Assembly: GCA_958295485.1 (NCBI GenBank)
Contig: OY282354.1
Span: 1,364,001 to 1,428,000, forward strand
DNA: 64,000 nucleotides
Reading direction: 5' to 3'
Origin: an uncultured Gammaproteobacteria bacterium
GTDB taxonomy: Bacteria; Pseudomonadota; Gammaproteobacteria; Eutrophobiales; Eutrophobiaceae
Of this stretch, positions 26,782-35,797 are shown one piece after another. Each line of letters opens with the position of its first letter. Positions within the stretch are counted from its first letter, which is position 1. A program made the translations under genes and the position numbers. The notes under the pieces were generated by a model, which saw only the letters and a program-made list of their open reading frames with translations, was not told the DNA's origin and searched no databases.

Positions 26782-27750
26782 GTGCCAAGTGGAAACGAAC
26801 AACTGGCGATTGATTTCTGCGGAATGCAATTCAATACCCCGCTTGTCTTACTGTCCGGTTGCGTCGGTTTCGGGGAAGAATACACCCGCGTCAAGGGGTT
26901 CTCCAACAGGGATGTCGGCGGTGTCTGTCTGAAGGGAACAACGCTGGCGCCGCGTTTGGGCAACGTTCCGCACCGGATTGCGGAAACCTACCTGGGCATG
27001 TTGAATTCCATAGGGTTGCAAAACCCCGGCGCGAGAAAGGTTGTAGATGAATATTTGCCGAAACTGGATTTTGACGAGACTCGATTCATCGCCAATATTT
27101 GCGGTTCAACCATTGAAGAATATGTGGAGGTGGCCCGTATATTCAACGATTCCGGTATTGATGCCATAGAGATAAACATCTCCTGCCCAAACATAAAGGA
27201 AGGAGGCGTCAGTTTCGGCAATTACCCGGAAATGTCGGCGAAGGTCGTCGAAGCCTGTCGGCGTGTGACTGGCAAGCCGCTTATTGCCAAGTTGTCACCG
27301 AACCAGACGGACATCGTGGAAAATGCGCGCTTGTGTATCGAGGCGGGCAGTGACGCCCTGGCGGTGATTAACACGGTGATGGGTATGGCCATTGACGTGG
27401 AGAGGCGGCGACCCATCATCGGCAGCAACCAGGGGGGCTTATCGGGTCCGGCCATCAAGCCGATTGCATTGCTTAAAACCCACCAGGTCTACCAAGCCTG
27501 TAAGGATAAACGCATCCCCATCATCGGACAGGGAGGGATCGCGTCGACAAACGACGCCCTGGAGTTCTTTATGGCAGGAGCGACAGCCATAGGGATTGGC
27601 ACGGCGCTGTTTTATGATCCCCTGGCATGTAAAAAAATCAATGAGGGCATCGTTCAATATTTAGACAAGCGCCAACTCGGCCACGTAACGAAGTTAGTGG
27701 GCGCCCTGGAACTGAACAGCGGCGCGGTAGAGGATTGCGGTGGAGGGTAG
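26782..27750 (+). CDS. pyrD: Dihydroorotate dehydrogenase, class 1B-type catalytic subunit
   Basis: 322 aa, start GTG 26782 with AGGAGGAT upstream. The catalytic base is cysteine in INISCPNIKEGGVSFG (about residues 133-148), and TPLVLLSGCVGFGEEY and IPIIGQGGIASTNDALEFFMAGA fit the class 1B (PyrDB) FMN barrel. Class 1B normally pairs with PyrK, an Fe-S/FAD subunit using NAD+; no pyrK is next to it. Many gammaproteobacteria instead use the membrane class 2 enzyme with a catalytic serine. Class assignment from cysteine and length; electron acceptor unknown. Confidence 0.85.
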   Translation: MPSGNEQLAIDFCGMQFNTPLVLLSGCVGFGEEYTRVKGFSNRDVGGVCLKGTTLAPRLGNVPHRIAETYLGMLNSIGLQNPGARKVVDEYLPKLDFDETRFIANICGSTIEEYVEVARIFNDSGIDAIEINISCPNIKEGGVSFGNYPEMSAKVVEACRRVTGKPLIAKLSPNQTDIVENARLCIEAGSDALAVINTVMGMAIDVERRRPIIGSNQGGLSGPAIKPIALLKTHQVYQACKDKRIPIIGQGGIASTNDALEFFMAGATAIGIGTALFYDPLACKKINEGIVQYLDKRQLGHVTKLVGALELNSGAVEDCGGG

Positions 27751-27822
27751 GGGAGATAGCTTGTCTCCTTCCCCCTTGAGGGTGTCGCAAAAACCCCAAC
27801 GCCGCCATTGACGATGACCTTG

Positions 27823-27838
27823 CAGGGGCAACCCCCTG
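27823..27838. terminator. Possible hairpin after pyrD
   Basis: CAGGGG and CCCCTG flank a four-base loop in the convergent pyrD/TPR gap. No T tract follows. It resembles the hairpin at 14985-15002, so it may be a repeat and not a true terminator. Confidence 0.3.
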
Positions 27839-27901
27839 TAGTCGCCTGCCCCCCGACGCCCGCCGGCGTTGCTCACTAAGGGCAAGCACGAGGACCTGCT
27901 C

Positions 27902-28219
27902 CTACGGAATGGAGGCTTGCAGCCGATTTAGAAAAACATTCATTTCTCTTACCGTTTGCATATCACCTTGCTCTGAAGCTACCGCGATGCCTTGTTCAAA
28001 TGCTGTAACAGCAGTGGATGTTTTTCCTGACTTGCTTAATGCCCGCCCGTATATTTTCCATGCAGCCGAATATTTCGGATTGAATTCGATTGCCTTGGCC
28101 AGGTGTAATTCGGCTTCTGCAAATTTTCCGGCTTGATAAAACGCGCTGCCCAGGGTAAATCGCAACAGCGCATTATCTTCCCCACGCGCCAGCATTTCCT
28201 CAAATTTTGATATATCCAT
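27902..28219 (-). CDS. Small tetratricopeptide repeat protein
   Basis: 105 aa. Two to three TPR units are visible: NALLRFTLGSAFYQAGKFAE, AELHLAKAIEFNPKYSAAWK and YGRALSKSGKTSTAVTAFEQ, with the expected small and aromatic positions. No signal peptide. Probably a protein-binding scaffold; the partner is unknown. Its ATG overlaps the methyltransferase stop by one base, so it is coupled to it. Confidence 0.85.
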   Translation of the reverse strand: MDISKFEEMLARGEDNALLRFTLGSAFYQAGKFAEAELHLAKAIEFNPKYSAAWKIYGRALSKSGKTSTAVTAFEQGIAVASEQGDMQTVREMNVFLNRLQASIP

Positions 28220-28803
28220 TATTCAGTTCTCTTTTGCGCGACTAACATTGCCTCATCCCTGAACCCTTTAGCCGCATCACCGACGGTTCCCTCTTCACGG
28301 TAGTAAATAATGCGCAAAGACTGAAAAAGCGTCAGCAGTTCATTTGCCTGCAAACGATAAGCCGGGTTGCGGGGGCCGAAGTCCGAGACCTTTTCCCGGA
28401 TGAAGGTCTGGTAGAAAAGCAATCCGTTCTCTCGCAACGCCGCAATAATATCGGGGATTATCATCCTGTCCAGGTACCGGCTTATCACAATGATATCAAA
28501 GGACCTTGGCGGGGGTGAAAGAATCGTCAAGTCACGTTGTTCGGTTTTAATCGAAAGCCCCATTTTCCTTGCCCGGTTTGCCAGGTCTTGCGTTGCAACG
28601 TCCGATAAATCCCAGGCGAAGGTTTCATAACCCTTGCCGGCGAGATAAATGGCATTGGCGCCTCGTCCGCAAGCAAGGTCCAAGGCATTTCCCGTAACCG
28701 GCAGCAAGTGTGAGTTGGAGGATAATACATGACAGGGTCTGCTGATTTTTTCTTCACCGCTTGCATAGATATTATTCCATTTGTTTTTATCGGTTTCGTT
28801 CAT
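28219..28803 (-). CDS. Class I SAM methyltransferase, TehB-like
   Basis: 194 aa from ATG 28803, which overlaps the trkH stop (TAATG) and begins with NETDKNKWNNIYASGEE, the usual opening of this family. The SAM loop is ALDLACGRGANAIYLAGKG; the acidic strand-2 end is FAWDLSD and strand 4 is FDIIVISRYLDR. Related proteins are annotated as tellurite-resistance or thiopurine-like methyltransferases; the true substrate is unknown. Coupled to trkH upstream and the TPR gene downstream. Confidence 0.82.
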   Translation of the reverse strand: MNETDKNKWNNIYASGEEKISRPCHVLSSNSHLLPVTGNALDLACGRGANAIYLAGKGYETFAWDLSDVATQDLANRARKMGLSIKTEQRDLTILSPPPRSFDIIVISRYLDRMIIPDIIAALRENGLLFYQTFIREKVSDFGPRNPAYRLQANELLTLFQSLRIIYYREEGTVGDAAKGFRDEAMLVAQKRTE

Positions 28804-30254
28804 TATCTGCGCCAAAAAGTCGGTGTCAGCAGAACCAGCAAGGTAAAGATTTCCAGTCTGCCCAACAACATGGCAAAGCAGAGAAGCCACTTGGAGGCGT
28901 CGTTGATGCCGGCATAATGGGCGCTGACCTCGCCTAAACCCGGGCCCAGGTTATTGAGGCAGGCGGCAACCGCGGAAAATGCCGTGACTTGGTCCAAACC
29001 GGTGGCCATGAGTAATAACAGTAATATTGCGAAGATTGCCACATAGGATGCAAAGAACCCCCATACGGCATTGATAACCGGTTCCTCTACCGGCTTGTTG
29101 CCCAGCTTGATGTGGATGATTGCGTTGGGATGGACAAGACGCTTGATTTCTCTTTTGCCTTGCTTGTATAAAAGTAAAACTCTTATCACTTTAAGTCCGC
29201 CGCCCGTCGAACCGGCGCAGCCTCCCATGAAACTGGCAAAGATCAATAATACCGGTAAAAACGTGGGCCAGTTCTGGTAAGTCGTCGTCGTAAATCCCGT
29301 TGTCGTTGCAATCGACACGGACTGGAAGATGCCATGACTGACTGCCGTCAGGTTGTCGTCATAGCTCTCAAGGTAGGTGAGACAGATACAAGCAATTATA
29401 CATATTACAACAAGGACGCCGATAAAGGTTCTCACCTCGGCGTCTTTCCGGTAAGTATTCAAGCTGAGTGACCTCCAGGCAACGAAATGCAAGGTAAAGT
29501 TGATGCCGGCAATCAACATGAATACCGCTGCTACGATGTTGATTAGCTTGTTGTTGAAATAGCCAATACTTTGATCATGGGTTGAAAATCCGCCGATGGA
29601 TACGGTAGAAAAACTGTGGCTGACGGCGTCGAACAGTGACATGCCGGCAAACCAGTACATAAGCGCGCAAGCGATCGTCAACGACAGGTAGATATACCAT
29701 AATGCCTTTGCGGTTTCGGTTATTCGAGGCGTTAATTTCGAATCTTTAATCGGGCCTGGGGTTTCAGTGCGGTAAAGCTGCATTCCCCCGATGCCTAACA
29801 TCGGCAGGATGGCGACCGCAAGGACGATAATCCCCATTCCACCTAACCATTGCAACTCCTGCCGATAAAACAAAATGGATTTGGGCAGGTTATCGATCCC
29901 TGTTATTACCGTGGCGCCGGTTGTCGTTAAACCGGAGATGGATTCGAATACCGCATCGGTAAAAGACATCTCCAGTGAAGGCAGCAACAGGAAGGGCGTG
30001 GCCCCGGTCAGCCCCAACCCCGCCCAGAACAGTACTACGACGATAAAACCATCACGCAGTCGTAAATCCTTTTCGACTTTACAGACGGGCAACCACAGGA
30101 TCAAGCCAAGGACAAGGATGAGAAAAAAGGCAAACAAAAATACTATTACGGTTTCGTCCTGGCTGACCAGGGCGATTACCAAGGGGGGCAGCATGGCTAT
30201 ACTGAATAATGACAGCAAAAGCCCCAGAATCTTTTGGATAACGGTAAACTGCAT
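28803..30254 (-). CDS. trkH: Trk potassium uptake channel TrkH
   Basis: 483 aa polytopic inner-membrane protein. Four selectivity-filter repeats are visible: TTTGATVITG, STVSIGGFSTHD, ATTTGFTTTTY and CLNNLGPGLGEV, each with the central glycine. About ten hydrophobic segments fit the 2TM-pore-2TM superfamily. It forms the potassium pore regulated by TrkA, whose gene lies 5 bp upstream. Confidence 0.96.
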   Translation of the reverse strand: MQFTVIQKILGLLLSLFSIAMLPPLVIALVSQDETVIVFLFAFFLILVLGLILWLPVCKVEKDLRLRDGFIVVVLFWAGLGLTGATPFLLLPSLEMSFTDAVFESISGLTTTGATVITGIDNLPKSILFYRQELQWLGGMGIIVLAVAILPMLGIGGMQLYRTETPGPIKDSKLTPRITETAKALWYIYLSLTIACALMYWFAGMSLFDAVSHSFSTVSIGGFSTHDQSIGYFNNKLINIVAAVFMLIAGINFTLHFVAWRSLSLNTYRKDAEVRTFIGVLVVICIIACICLTYLESYDDNLTAVSHGIFQSVSIATTTGFTTTTYQNWPTFLPVLLIFASFMGGCAGSTGGGLKVIRVLLLYKQGKREIKRLVHPNAIIHIKLGNKPVEEPVINAVWGFFASYVAIFAILLLLLMATGLDQVTAFSAVAACLNNLGPGLGEVSAHYAGINDASKWLLCFAMLLGRLEIFTLLVLLTPTFWRR

Positions 30255-30259
30255 GAAGC

Positions 30260-31633
30260 CTAAAGAAACGTGATGCCAACCTGGAACAACCTTTCCACCT
30301 CGGGTACGCGTTTTTTATCGGCCACCAGCAGGATAACGTGGTCCTCGGATGCGATGTCGGTATCGTGATGCGCAATGATGACGTTTCCATCACGGACTAT
30401 GGCGCCGATGCTCGTACTTGGCGGCAAAGATATTTCTTCGATTGTCCTGCCGACGACGTTGGATGATTTTTTGTCGCCGTGGGCGATGGCTTCGATCGCT
30501 TCCGCTGCCCCGCGTCGCAGTGAATGAACTACCACGACGTCGCCTTTCCTGATGTGCGCAAGCAGGCTGCCGATAGTGGCTTGTTGCGGTGATATTGCGA
30601 TATCGATCACGTCACTCTGTACGAGGTCGACATAAGCCGCCCGGTTAATCAGCGCCATGACCTTCCTGGCCCCCAGGCGTTTTGCCAGCATGCAGGAAAT
30701 GATGTTGGCCTCATCAGCATTGGTCAAGGCGCAAAACACGTCGGTCTCATCTATGTTCTCTTCAATCAATAACTCTTCATCCGCCGCGTCCCCGTTAAGG
30801 ACGATGGCGCTATTTAATTCTTCAGCCGCTTTCAGTGATTTTGAGGTCGATAATTCGATGACCTTGACTTGATATTTATTTTCCAACAATTTCGCCAGGC
30901 GGACGCCTATGTTGCCGCCACTGGCTATCACGATGCGTTTCACCGGTTTAGCCTTTTGCCGGATCGACTTCAGGATCGTCTTGATGCGTTTAGGCGCGCC
31001 GATGATGAATACTTCGTCTTCCTGTTGTATTTCAGTATCGCCGTCGGGAATAATCGCCTGCCCCCCGCGAAAGATGGAGACGATCCTGAAGTCGGTTATC
31101 GGCAAGTGTTCAGCAAGTCCGGCTATTTTTTTGCCGATCAACGCGCTGTGTTCCACAATTTTCACCGCGACCATCTGCACGTTGCCATCTGCGAAATCAA
31201 GCACTTGCAGCGCCCCGGGAAAGCTGATTAACCGTTCGATGTATTCGGTAACAATTTGTTCCGGGCTGATTAAAACGTCAACGGGCAAGGCTTCCTGCGC
31301 AAACAAGGTAGTGGTTCTCAGGTATTCGTTATTTCGCACGCGGGCGATTTTCGTAGGAGTGCGAAAAACCGTATAAGCAACCTGGCAGGCGACCATATTT
31401 GTTTCATCGCTGTTGGTTACGGCTATGATCATGTCTGCATCGTTTGCCCCGGCTTTTGCCAGCACCGAGGGGTGGGATCCCGTTCCATTTATAGTCTGTA
31501 AATCATATCTCTCCTGCAGGCTGCGTAATACATCGGGGTTATGATCAATGACGGTGATGTCGTTTGCTTCGCTACAAAGATTGGCGGCTACGGATGAACC
31601 GACTTGGCCTGCTCCCAGGATTATTATTTTCAT
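30260..31633 (-). CDS. trkA: Trk potassium transporter regulator TrkA
   Basis: 457 aa, two tandem RCK units. The first nucleotide loop is MKIIILGAGQVGSSVAANL, the second VIASGGNIGVRLAKLLE; each is followed by a TrkA_C segment (VKIVEHSALIGKKIAGL; EEISLPPSTSIGAIVRDG). It is the cytoplasmic NAD(H)/ATP-sensing ring that gates TrkH. The pair sits after ntrYX, as in Pseudomonas-like genomes. Confidence 0.96.
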   Translation of the reverse strand: MKIIILGAGQVGSSVAANLCSEANDITVIDHNPDVLRSLQERYDLQTINGTGSHPSVLAKAGANDADMIIAVTNSDETNMVACQVAYTVFRTPTKIARVRNNEYLRTTTLFAQEALPVDVLISPEQIVTEYIERLISFPGALQVLDFADGNVQMVAVKIVEHSALIGKKIAGLAEHLPITDFRIVSIFRGGQAIIPDGDTEIQQEDEVFIIGAPKRIKTILKSIRQKAKPVKRIVIASGGNIGVRLAKLLENKYQVKVIELSTSKSLKAAEELNSAIVLNGDAADEELLIEENIDETDVFCALTNADEANIISCMLAKRLGARKVMALINRAAYVDLVQSDVIDIAISPQQATIGSLLAHIRKGDVVVVHSLRRGAAEAIEAIAHGDKKSSNVVGRTIEEISLPPSTSIGAIVRDGNVIIAHHDTDIASEDHVILLVADKKRVPEVERLFQVGITFL

Positions 31634-31675
31634 AGACCGGTTATGGGAATCGCGCCCTTTGGTGAGATGCGCGGA

Positions 31676-33031
31676 TTAACTTTTTATATCAATGCCAAGA
31701 GACTTTAATTTTCTGTACAGGTGAGTGCGTTCCATGCCGACGATTTTGGCCATTTTGCTGACACTGCCGGTTGCCTGTTTAAGCTGATATTCCAGGTAGG
31801 CTTTTTCAAAGTTTCCCCGGGCCTCTCGTAACGGGAGATCAAAGTTTTTTATGCTGTCGGCATCTTTTCCCTCAGGCTTTTCGCCTAAGGCCGCTTCAAC
31901 TTCTTCAAGATCGAGAGAATCACTGTTTCCCATGATCAACATCCGCTGTACGAGATTTTTCAGTTCCCGGGAATTACCAGGCCAGGCGTATCCACGCAAC
32001 CTGTTTTGCGCCGCAGTCGTGAAGATTCGATAGGGCAGGCCTTCCCGCTCGACAAAGAAATTAACATAATAATGCAGGATATCGGGTATATCTTCATAAT
32101 GTTCCCTGAGTGGTGGCGCCTGTATCGGCACGACGCTTAATTGGAAGTAAAGATCATCCCTGAAAGATTCATCTTTAATTCTGTCGGTCATGGAGTGACA
32201 AGTAGCGGCGACTAGCCTGACATTCAAATTGATCGATTCCGTTCCGTTTACTCGCTTATAAGTTTGTTGTTGCAGTGTGTTTTGGAGTTGTGCCTGCGTC
32301 GCCAAATCCATATCGGCAATATCTTTGATGAATAATGTTCCCCCTTCGGCCTTGGCCAGGAAACCATTGCGTATTTCATTGTTTCCTTCCTCGCCGTATA
32401 GTTCATTAGCGGCTGTTTCCGGGGAGAGCGCAGATACGTTGACCGCGATAAAAGGCTTGTCTTTTCGGTTACTCTTGGCGTGTAGATACCGTGCAATTGT
32501 CTCTTTACCCGTCCCTGACTCACCGGTGATTAATACCGGCGCGTCATGATTAGCTATTCTTTTCAGTTGCTCGCGTAAATTTACAATCGTCTTGTTTTTA
32601 CCGATGATCTCTGCCGGTGGTTGGGAAGAGCGTCGCAATATCAAGTTTTCTTTTTGCAACCTGGAAGCTTCCAGGGCGTTTTTTATCGTCAGGATCAGTT
32701 TTGCCGAAGAAAGTGGTTTCTCCAGGTAATCGTAGGCGCCCAACCGGGTTGCTTCGACTGCGGTCTCCACGTTCCCATGTCCGGACATCATGATGACGGG
32801 GTTAATCGATTTTCCCGATTCTTTCCATTCCTTTAACAGGGTAATGCCGTCGATGTCCGGCATCCAAATATCGAGGAGGATAAGATGGGGGTGAAATCGT
32901 TCCAATAAGGCCCGGGTGGTTTCACCATTTTCGGTTGTAGCTACGTCAAACCCTTCGTCAACCAGGATTTCCTTTATCAGGCTCCTGATTTCGGGTTCAT
33001 CATCAACGACCAGGATTTTTTCAGTAGTCAT
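31676..33031 (-). CDS. ntrX: NtrX-like response regulator with degenerate AAA+ domain
   Basis: 451 aa. The receiver domain (about residues 1-120) has acidic pocket VVDDEP, phospho-acceptor Asp in LILLDIWMPDIDG and Lys in DYLEKPLS. Walker A is intact (GESGTGKE). The sigma-54 contact motif GAFTGA is missing, Walker B reads GGTLFIKDIADM (Lys where Asp is expected), and the sensor/arginine-finger stretch reads FRDDLYFQLSV (Gln where the second Arg is expected). A C-terminal Fis-type helix-turn-helix ends the protein (VSKMAKIVGMERTHLYRKL). Probably a DNA-binding regulator that does not drive sigma-54 in the classic way. Nineteen bases after ntrY. Confidence 0.88.
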   Translation of the reverse strand: MTTEKILVVDDEPEIRSLIKEILVDEGFDVATTENGETTRALLERFHPHLILLDIWMPDIDGITLLKEWKESGKSINPVIMMSGHGNVETAVEATRLGAYDYLEKPLSSAKLILTIKNALEASRLQKENLILRRSSQPPAEIIGKNKTIVNLREQLKRIANHDAPVLITGESGTGKETIARYLHAKSNRKDKPFIAVNVSALSPETAANELYGEEGNNEIRNGFLAKAEGGTLFIKDIADMDLATQAQLQNTLQQQTYKRVNGTESINLNVRLVAATCHSMTDRIKDESFRDDLYFQLSVVPIQAPPLREHYEDIPDILHYYVNFFVEREGLPYRIFTTAAQNRLRGYAWPGNSRELKNLVQRMLIMGNSDSLDLEEVEAALGEKPEGKDADSIKNFDLPLREARGNFEKAYLEYQLKQATGSVSKMAKIVGMERTHLYRKLKSLGIDIKS

Positions 33032-33050
33032 GCCGCATCTCTATTCTGAA

Positions 33051-35246
33051 TTAAATCGACATCCCGATATCCGCAATGTTCCTGTTTCCGGATAGGGGAA
33101 GTCTTATGATTACACAGGCCCCCGGCTCATCTGTATTATTCTTGATCCAGACCAACCCGCCGTGCTCTTCGATTATCTTTTTCACAATCGCCAACCCCAG
33201 CCCTGTCCCTTTTTGTTTGGTGGTAACATAAGGTTCAAATATCGTGGTGATTATATCCTCACTTATACCGGCGCCCGAATCCCTGATGCGGGTCTCTATA
33301 TAGTCCGTGGCAGGTTCACTGCTGTAAGATGTGGAAATGGATAATTCAAACGCCTCCTCATAACCGCCGGCATCAAATGCGTTATTGAGTAAATTATTGA
33401 ATACTTGGCGTAGTTTACTCGGATCCGCGGTTATCACGGGCAAATTTTCCGTAAGATTGAGCGTAATCGACGTTTTTGATCCTACATTCTTGTATAAATC
33501 CACCACCTCTTCTATCAATACGTTCAAGTCCACGTACTCGGAGGACATGACGGGTGTCCTGGCATACTCGGAGAACGTGTTGACCATCTCTTTCATGGTT
33601 TCAACCTGATTTACGATCGTCGTCGTCAGCCTGTCCAGCGTTTCCGCCTGCTCAACGGGGGAAGATTGAAGGTACTTGTGCCTGAGTCTTTCAGCCGCTA
33701 ATTGTATCGGCGTTAACGGATTTTTAATCTCGTGGGCAAGGCGACGGGCCATTTCACTCCAGGCTGCGTCACGTTGTCCCTGTAACAACGCGGTAATATC
33801 GTCAAAAACAATGATGTGGACTGAAACTTCCTCTCGCGCCGGGACGATGGACGTTCCTTTGCACATTAAAATTTGTCGTCCGCTTGCGCCAAACAGAGTC
33901 ACTTGTTCACGCCAGTCCGAGTCACCGCTCTCCATATGCGTGTGAAACAGGTAATACAGGTGTTCAAGGTGCTTGTATCGCCGGCATATTTGACTGAGTG
34001 AATGGCCGATCATTTCGTTGATTTCGATGCCCAGAATGCTGCCGCTGCTGATATTGGCAGTTCGCAGGCGTTTTTTTGAATCCAGGACCAGTACACCGGA
34101 CGACAGTCGTCCCAGTACCGCTTCCAGGTACTTGTGCTGGGCTTCCGCTTCATCCTGGCTTTGCTTGGCAGCGTCCCTGGCGCTGGCTATCTTGCGGGTC
34201 ATATCGTTGAACGACGCGACTAAAAACCCCAACTCATCATTACTTGGGATTGGCAGCCTGGTGTGATAATCGCCATCGGCTACGGACGCTGTTCCTTCGG
34301 CAAGATCGCGAATCGGCGCAGCCAACTTTCTGGCGGAATAAAACGCGGCCCATACGGCGGAAAATATACTGAACAATAATACTATCGTCAGTATAAGAAT
34401 AAAACTCAGCTTGAGTTGCTCCCTCAGATAGGAAAGCTCTTTATATTGAACGAATGCCGATTGAACACTGTCGGCAAGTTCATTTACCCTTTCGGTTACC
34501 GGGTACAAAGCCTGAATAATCCTGGATTCGGCGCTCATGCCGGATTCGGGGACGTTGACTACGACACGAATAGATAAACCGGCATTTCTTATCATGTCCA
34601 GGCCGATGTAACTATTGCCCTGTTGTACCTGGAGCAAGACGGTTTCATTCGGTGAGTCAGGCACGAAGTTTCCCGTATCCGTCGAACTGGAGCCGATGAT
34701 GCTTCCTTGTTTCGTCATGACGGTGAGTTCATCGGCGTCGCCCCTGATACGAAATCGATCAATTTCAAAAGGGATCATCGCATCATCAAGCATGGCGATT
34801 TCTTCCGCGATTTTTTCAGACTGCTGGAGGATTTCCTTCATGCGGATATCCAGGGCAAGACGACTGAGATCAAGCGAATCTTCCAGGGCCCGTTCTACGC
34901 GTAAATCAAACCAGCTATCGATCCCTCTATGCAGGAAATCCAGGGAAAAGTAATAGAGTATGAGAACGGGCGTTACGGATAAGATGACAAACATGGTGAC
35001 CATGCGCACGGTCAGCCGGGCGCCGGCGACCCGGTCGCGTATTTGTTTGATCAGGCCGCGGATGTTGACGCCGATCAGTATGATCAGAGTCAGTAAGCCA
35101 AGCGTATTGAATACTAATAACCCGGAATAAAGCTGGTCGAACTGTTCCGAGTTTTGCAGCGCTTCACTCATTATCACTAATGAGGCCAGCATAAAACAGA
35201 AAAGCAGCGCGCCGATTAGAAGTATTGTTCGTCCGCCTCGTTTCAT
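33051..35246 (-). CDS. ntrY: NtrY-like membrane sensor histidine kinase
   Basis: 731 aa from ATG 35246, three bases past the DUF4390 stop with AGGTAAC upstream. Two N-terminal helices, a third near residue 80-100, a periplasmic sensor region, another helix near 285-305, HAMP (ARKLAAPIRDLAEGTASVAD), PAS (LSSGVLVLDSKKRLRTANIS), HisKA with ARRLAHEIKNPLTPIQLAAE, and HATPase (NNLLNNAFDAGG; GTGLGLAIVKKIIEEHGG). NtrYX pairs link nitrogen, redox or envelope signals in proteobacteria; the signal here is unknown. Confidence 0.93.
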   Translation of the reverse strand: MKRGGRTILLIGALLFCFMLASLVIMSEALQNSEQFDQLYSGLLVFNTLGLLTLIILIGVNIRGLIKQIRDRVAGARLTVRMVTMFVILSVTPVLILYYFSLDFLHRGIDSWFDLRVERALEDSLDLSRLALDIRMKEILQQSEKIAEEIAMLDDAMIPFEIDRFRIRGDADELTVMTKQGSIIGSSSTDTGNFVPDSPNETVLLQVQQGNSYIGLDMIRNAGLSIRVVVNVPESGMSAESRIIQALYPVTERVNELADSVQSAFVQYKELSYLREQLKLSFILILTIVLLFSIFSAVWAAFYSARKLAAPIRDLAEGTASVADGDYHTRLPIPSNDELGFLVASFNDMTRKIASARDAAKQSQDEAEAQHKYLEAVLGRLSSGVLVLDSKKRLRTANISSGSILGIEINEMIGHSLSQICRRYKHLEHLYYLFHTHMESGDSDWREQVTLFGASGRQILMCKGTSIVPAREEVSVHIIVFDDITALLQGQRDAAWSEMARRLAHEIKNPLTPIQLAAERLRHKYLQSSPVEQAETLDRLTTTIVNQVETMKEMVNTFSEYARTPVMSSEYVDLNVLIEEVVDLYKNVGSKTSITLNLTENLPVITADPSKLRQVFNNLLNNAFDAGGYEEAFELSISTSYSSEPATDYIETRIRDSGAGISEDIITTIFEPYVTTKQKGTGLGLAIVKKIIEEHGGLVWIKNNTDEPGACVIIRLPLSGNRNIADIGMSI

Positions 35247-35248
35247 AG

Positions 35249-35797
35249 TTACCTGATTACCCATTGATGCCATTGACTGTCTGATTTCCACCTTTTCGAT
35301 ATAAAGGCGATGGGTTTTAACGGTGGGGGCAGGTTTTCCACGTTTAATTTAGCCTTGAGTAAACCGGTCAGGTTTTGTTCGTCACTCAAATTTTCATTGT
35401 TTAATAAAAAATAATTATCAACCGTGCCCAGGTATTTTAGCGCATTTTCAATCGAATCGAATTGACGCCGGTCAAGGTTCCCCAGGCTTGTTACGACATA
35501 CACGTCCGACAAGGGTTTATAGTCGAGTTTGAATTTGATGATGTCTCGTTTGTAAAGACTGTTCCAGAACCATTTTCGTTTAATTTTGACCTTGATAATA
35601 ATATCGATATTCAAATCAACCCCGTTGTTGAGGGCGTCTAATACGTCATCATGGAATTCAAAATTTATCTGCGCATTGAGATAATAACTGTTTCCGACCA
35701 ACCTGCTGGAAACGCGTTCTACTCTTATCTCTTCCGTCGCGAGGGTATTTGTAGAAAGTAATAAAAATAAAATGGGTATTTTTAATTTAGCCTGCAT
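35249..35797 (-). CDS. DUF4390 domain protein, secreted
   Basis: 182 aa. It has a signal peptide (KLKIPILFLLLSTNTLATEE) and a single DUF4390 domain: LNAQINFEFHDDVLDALNNG and KRKWFWNSLYKRDIIKFKLD are its typical features. Function unknown; always found between rsmB and ntrY in this operon type, so a periplasmic partner of NtrY is plausible but unproven. The ATG overlaps the rsmB stop by one base. Confidence 0.88.
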   Translation of the reverse strand: MQAKLKIPILFLLLSTNTLATEEIRVERVSSRLVGNSYYLNAQINFEFHDDVLDALNNGVDLNIDIIIKVKIKRKWFWNSLYKRDIIKFKLDYKPLSDVYVVTSLGNLDRRQFDSIENALKYLGTVDNYFLLNNENLSDEQNLTGLLKAKLNVENLPPPLKPIAFISKRWKSDSQWHQWVIR

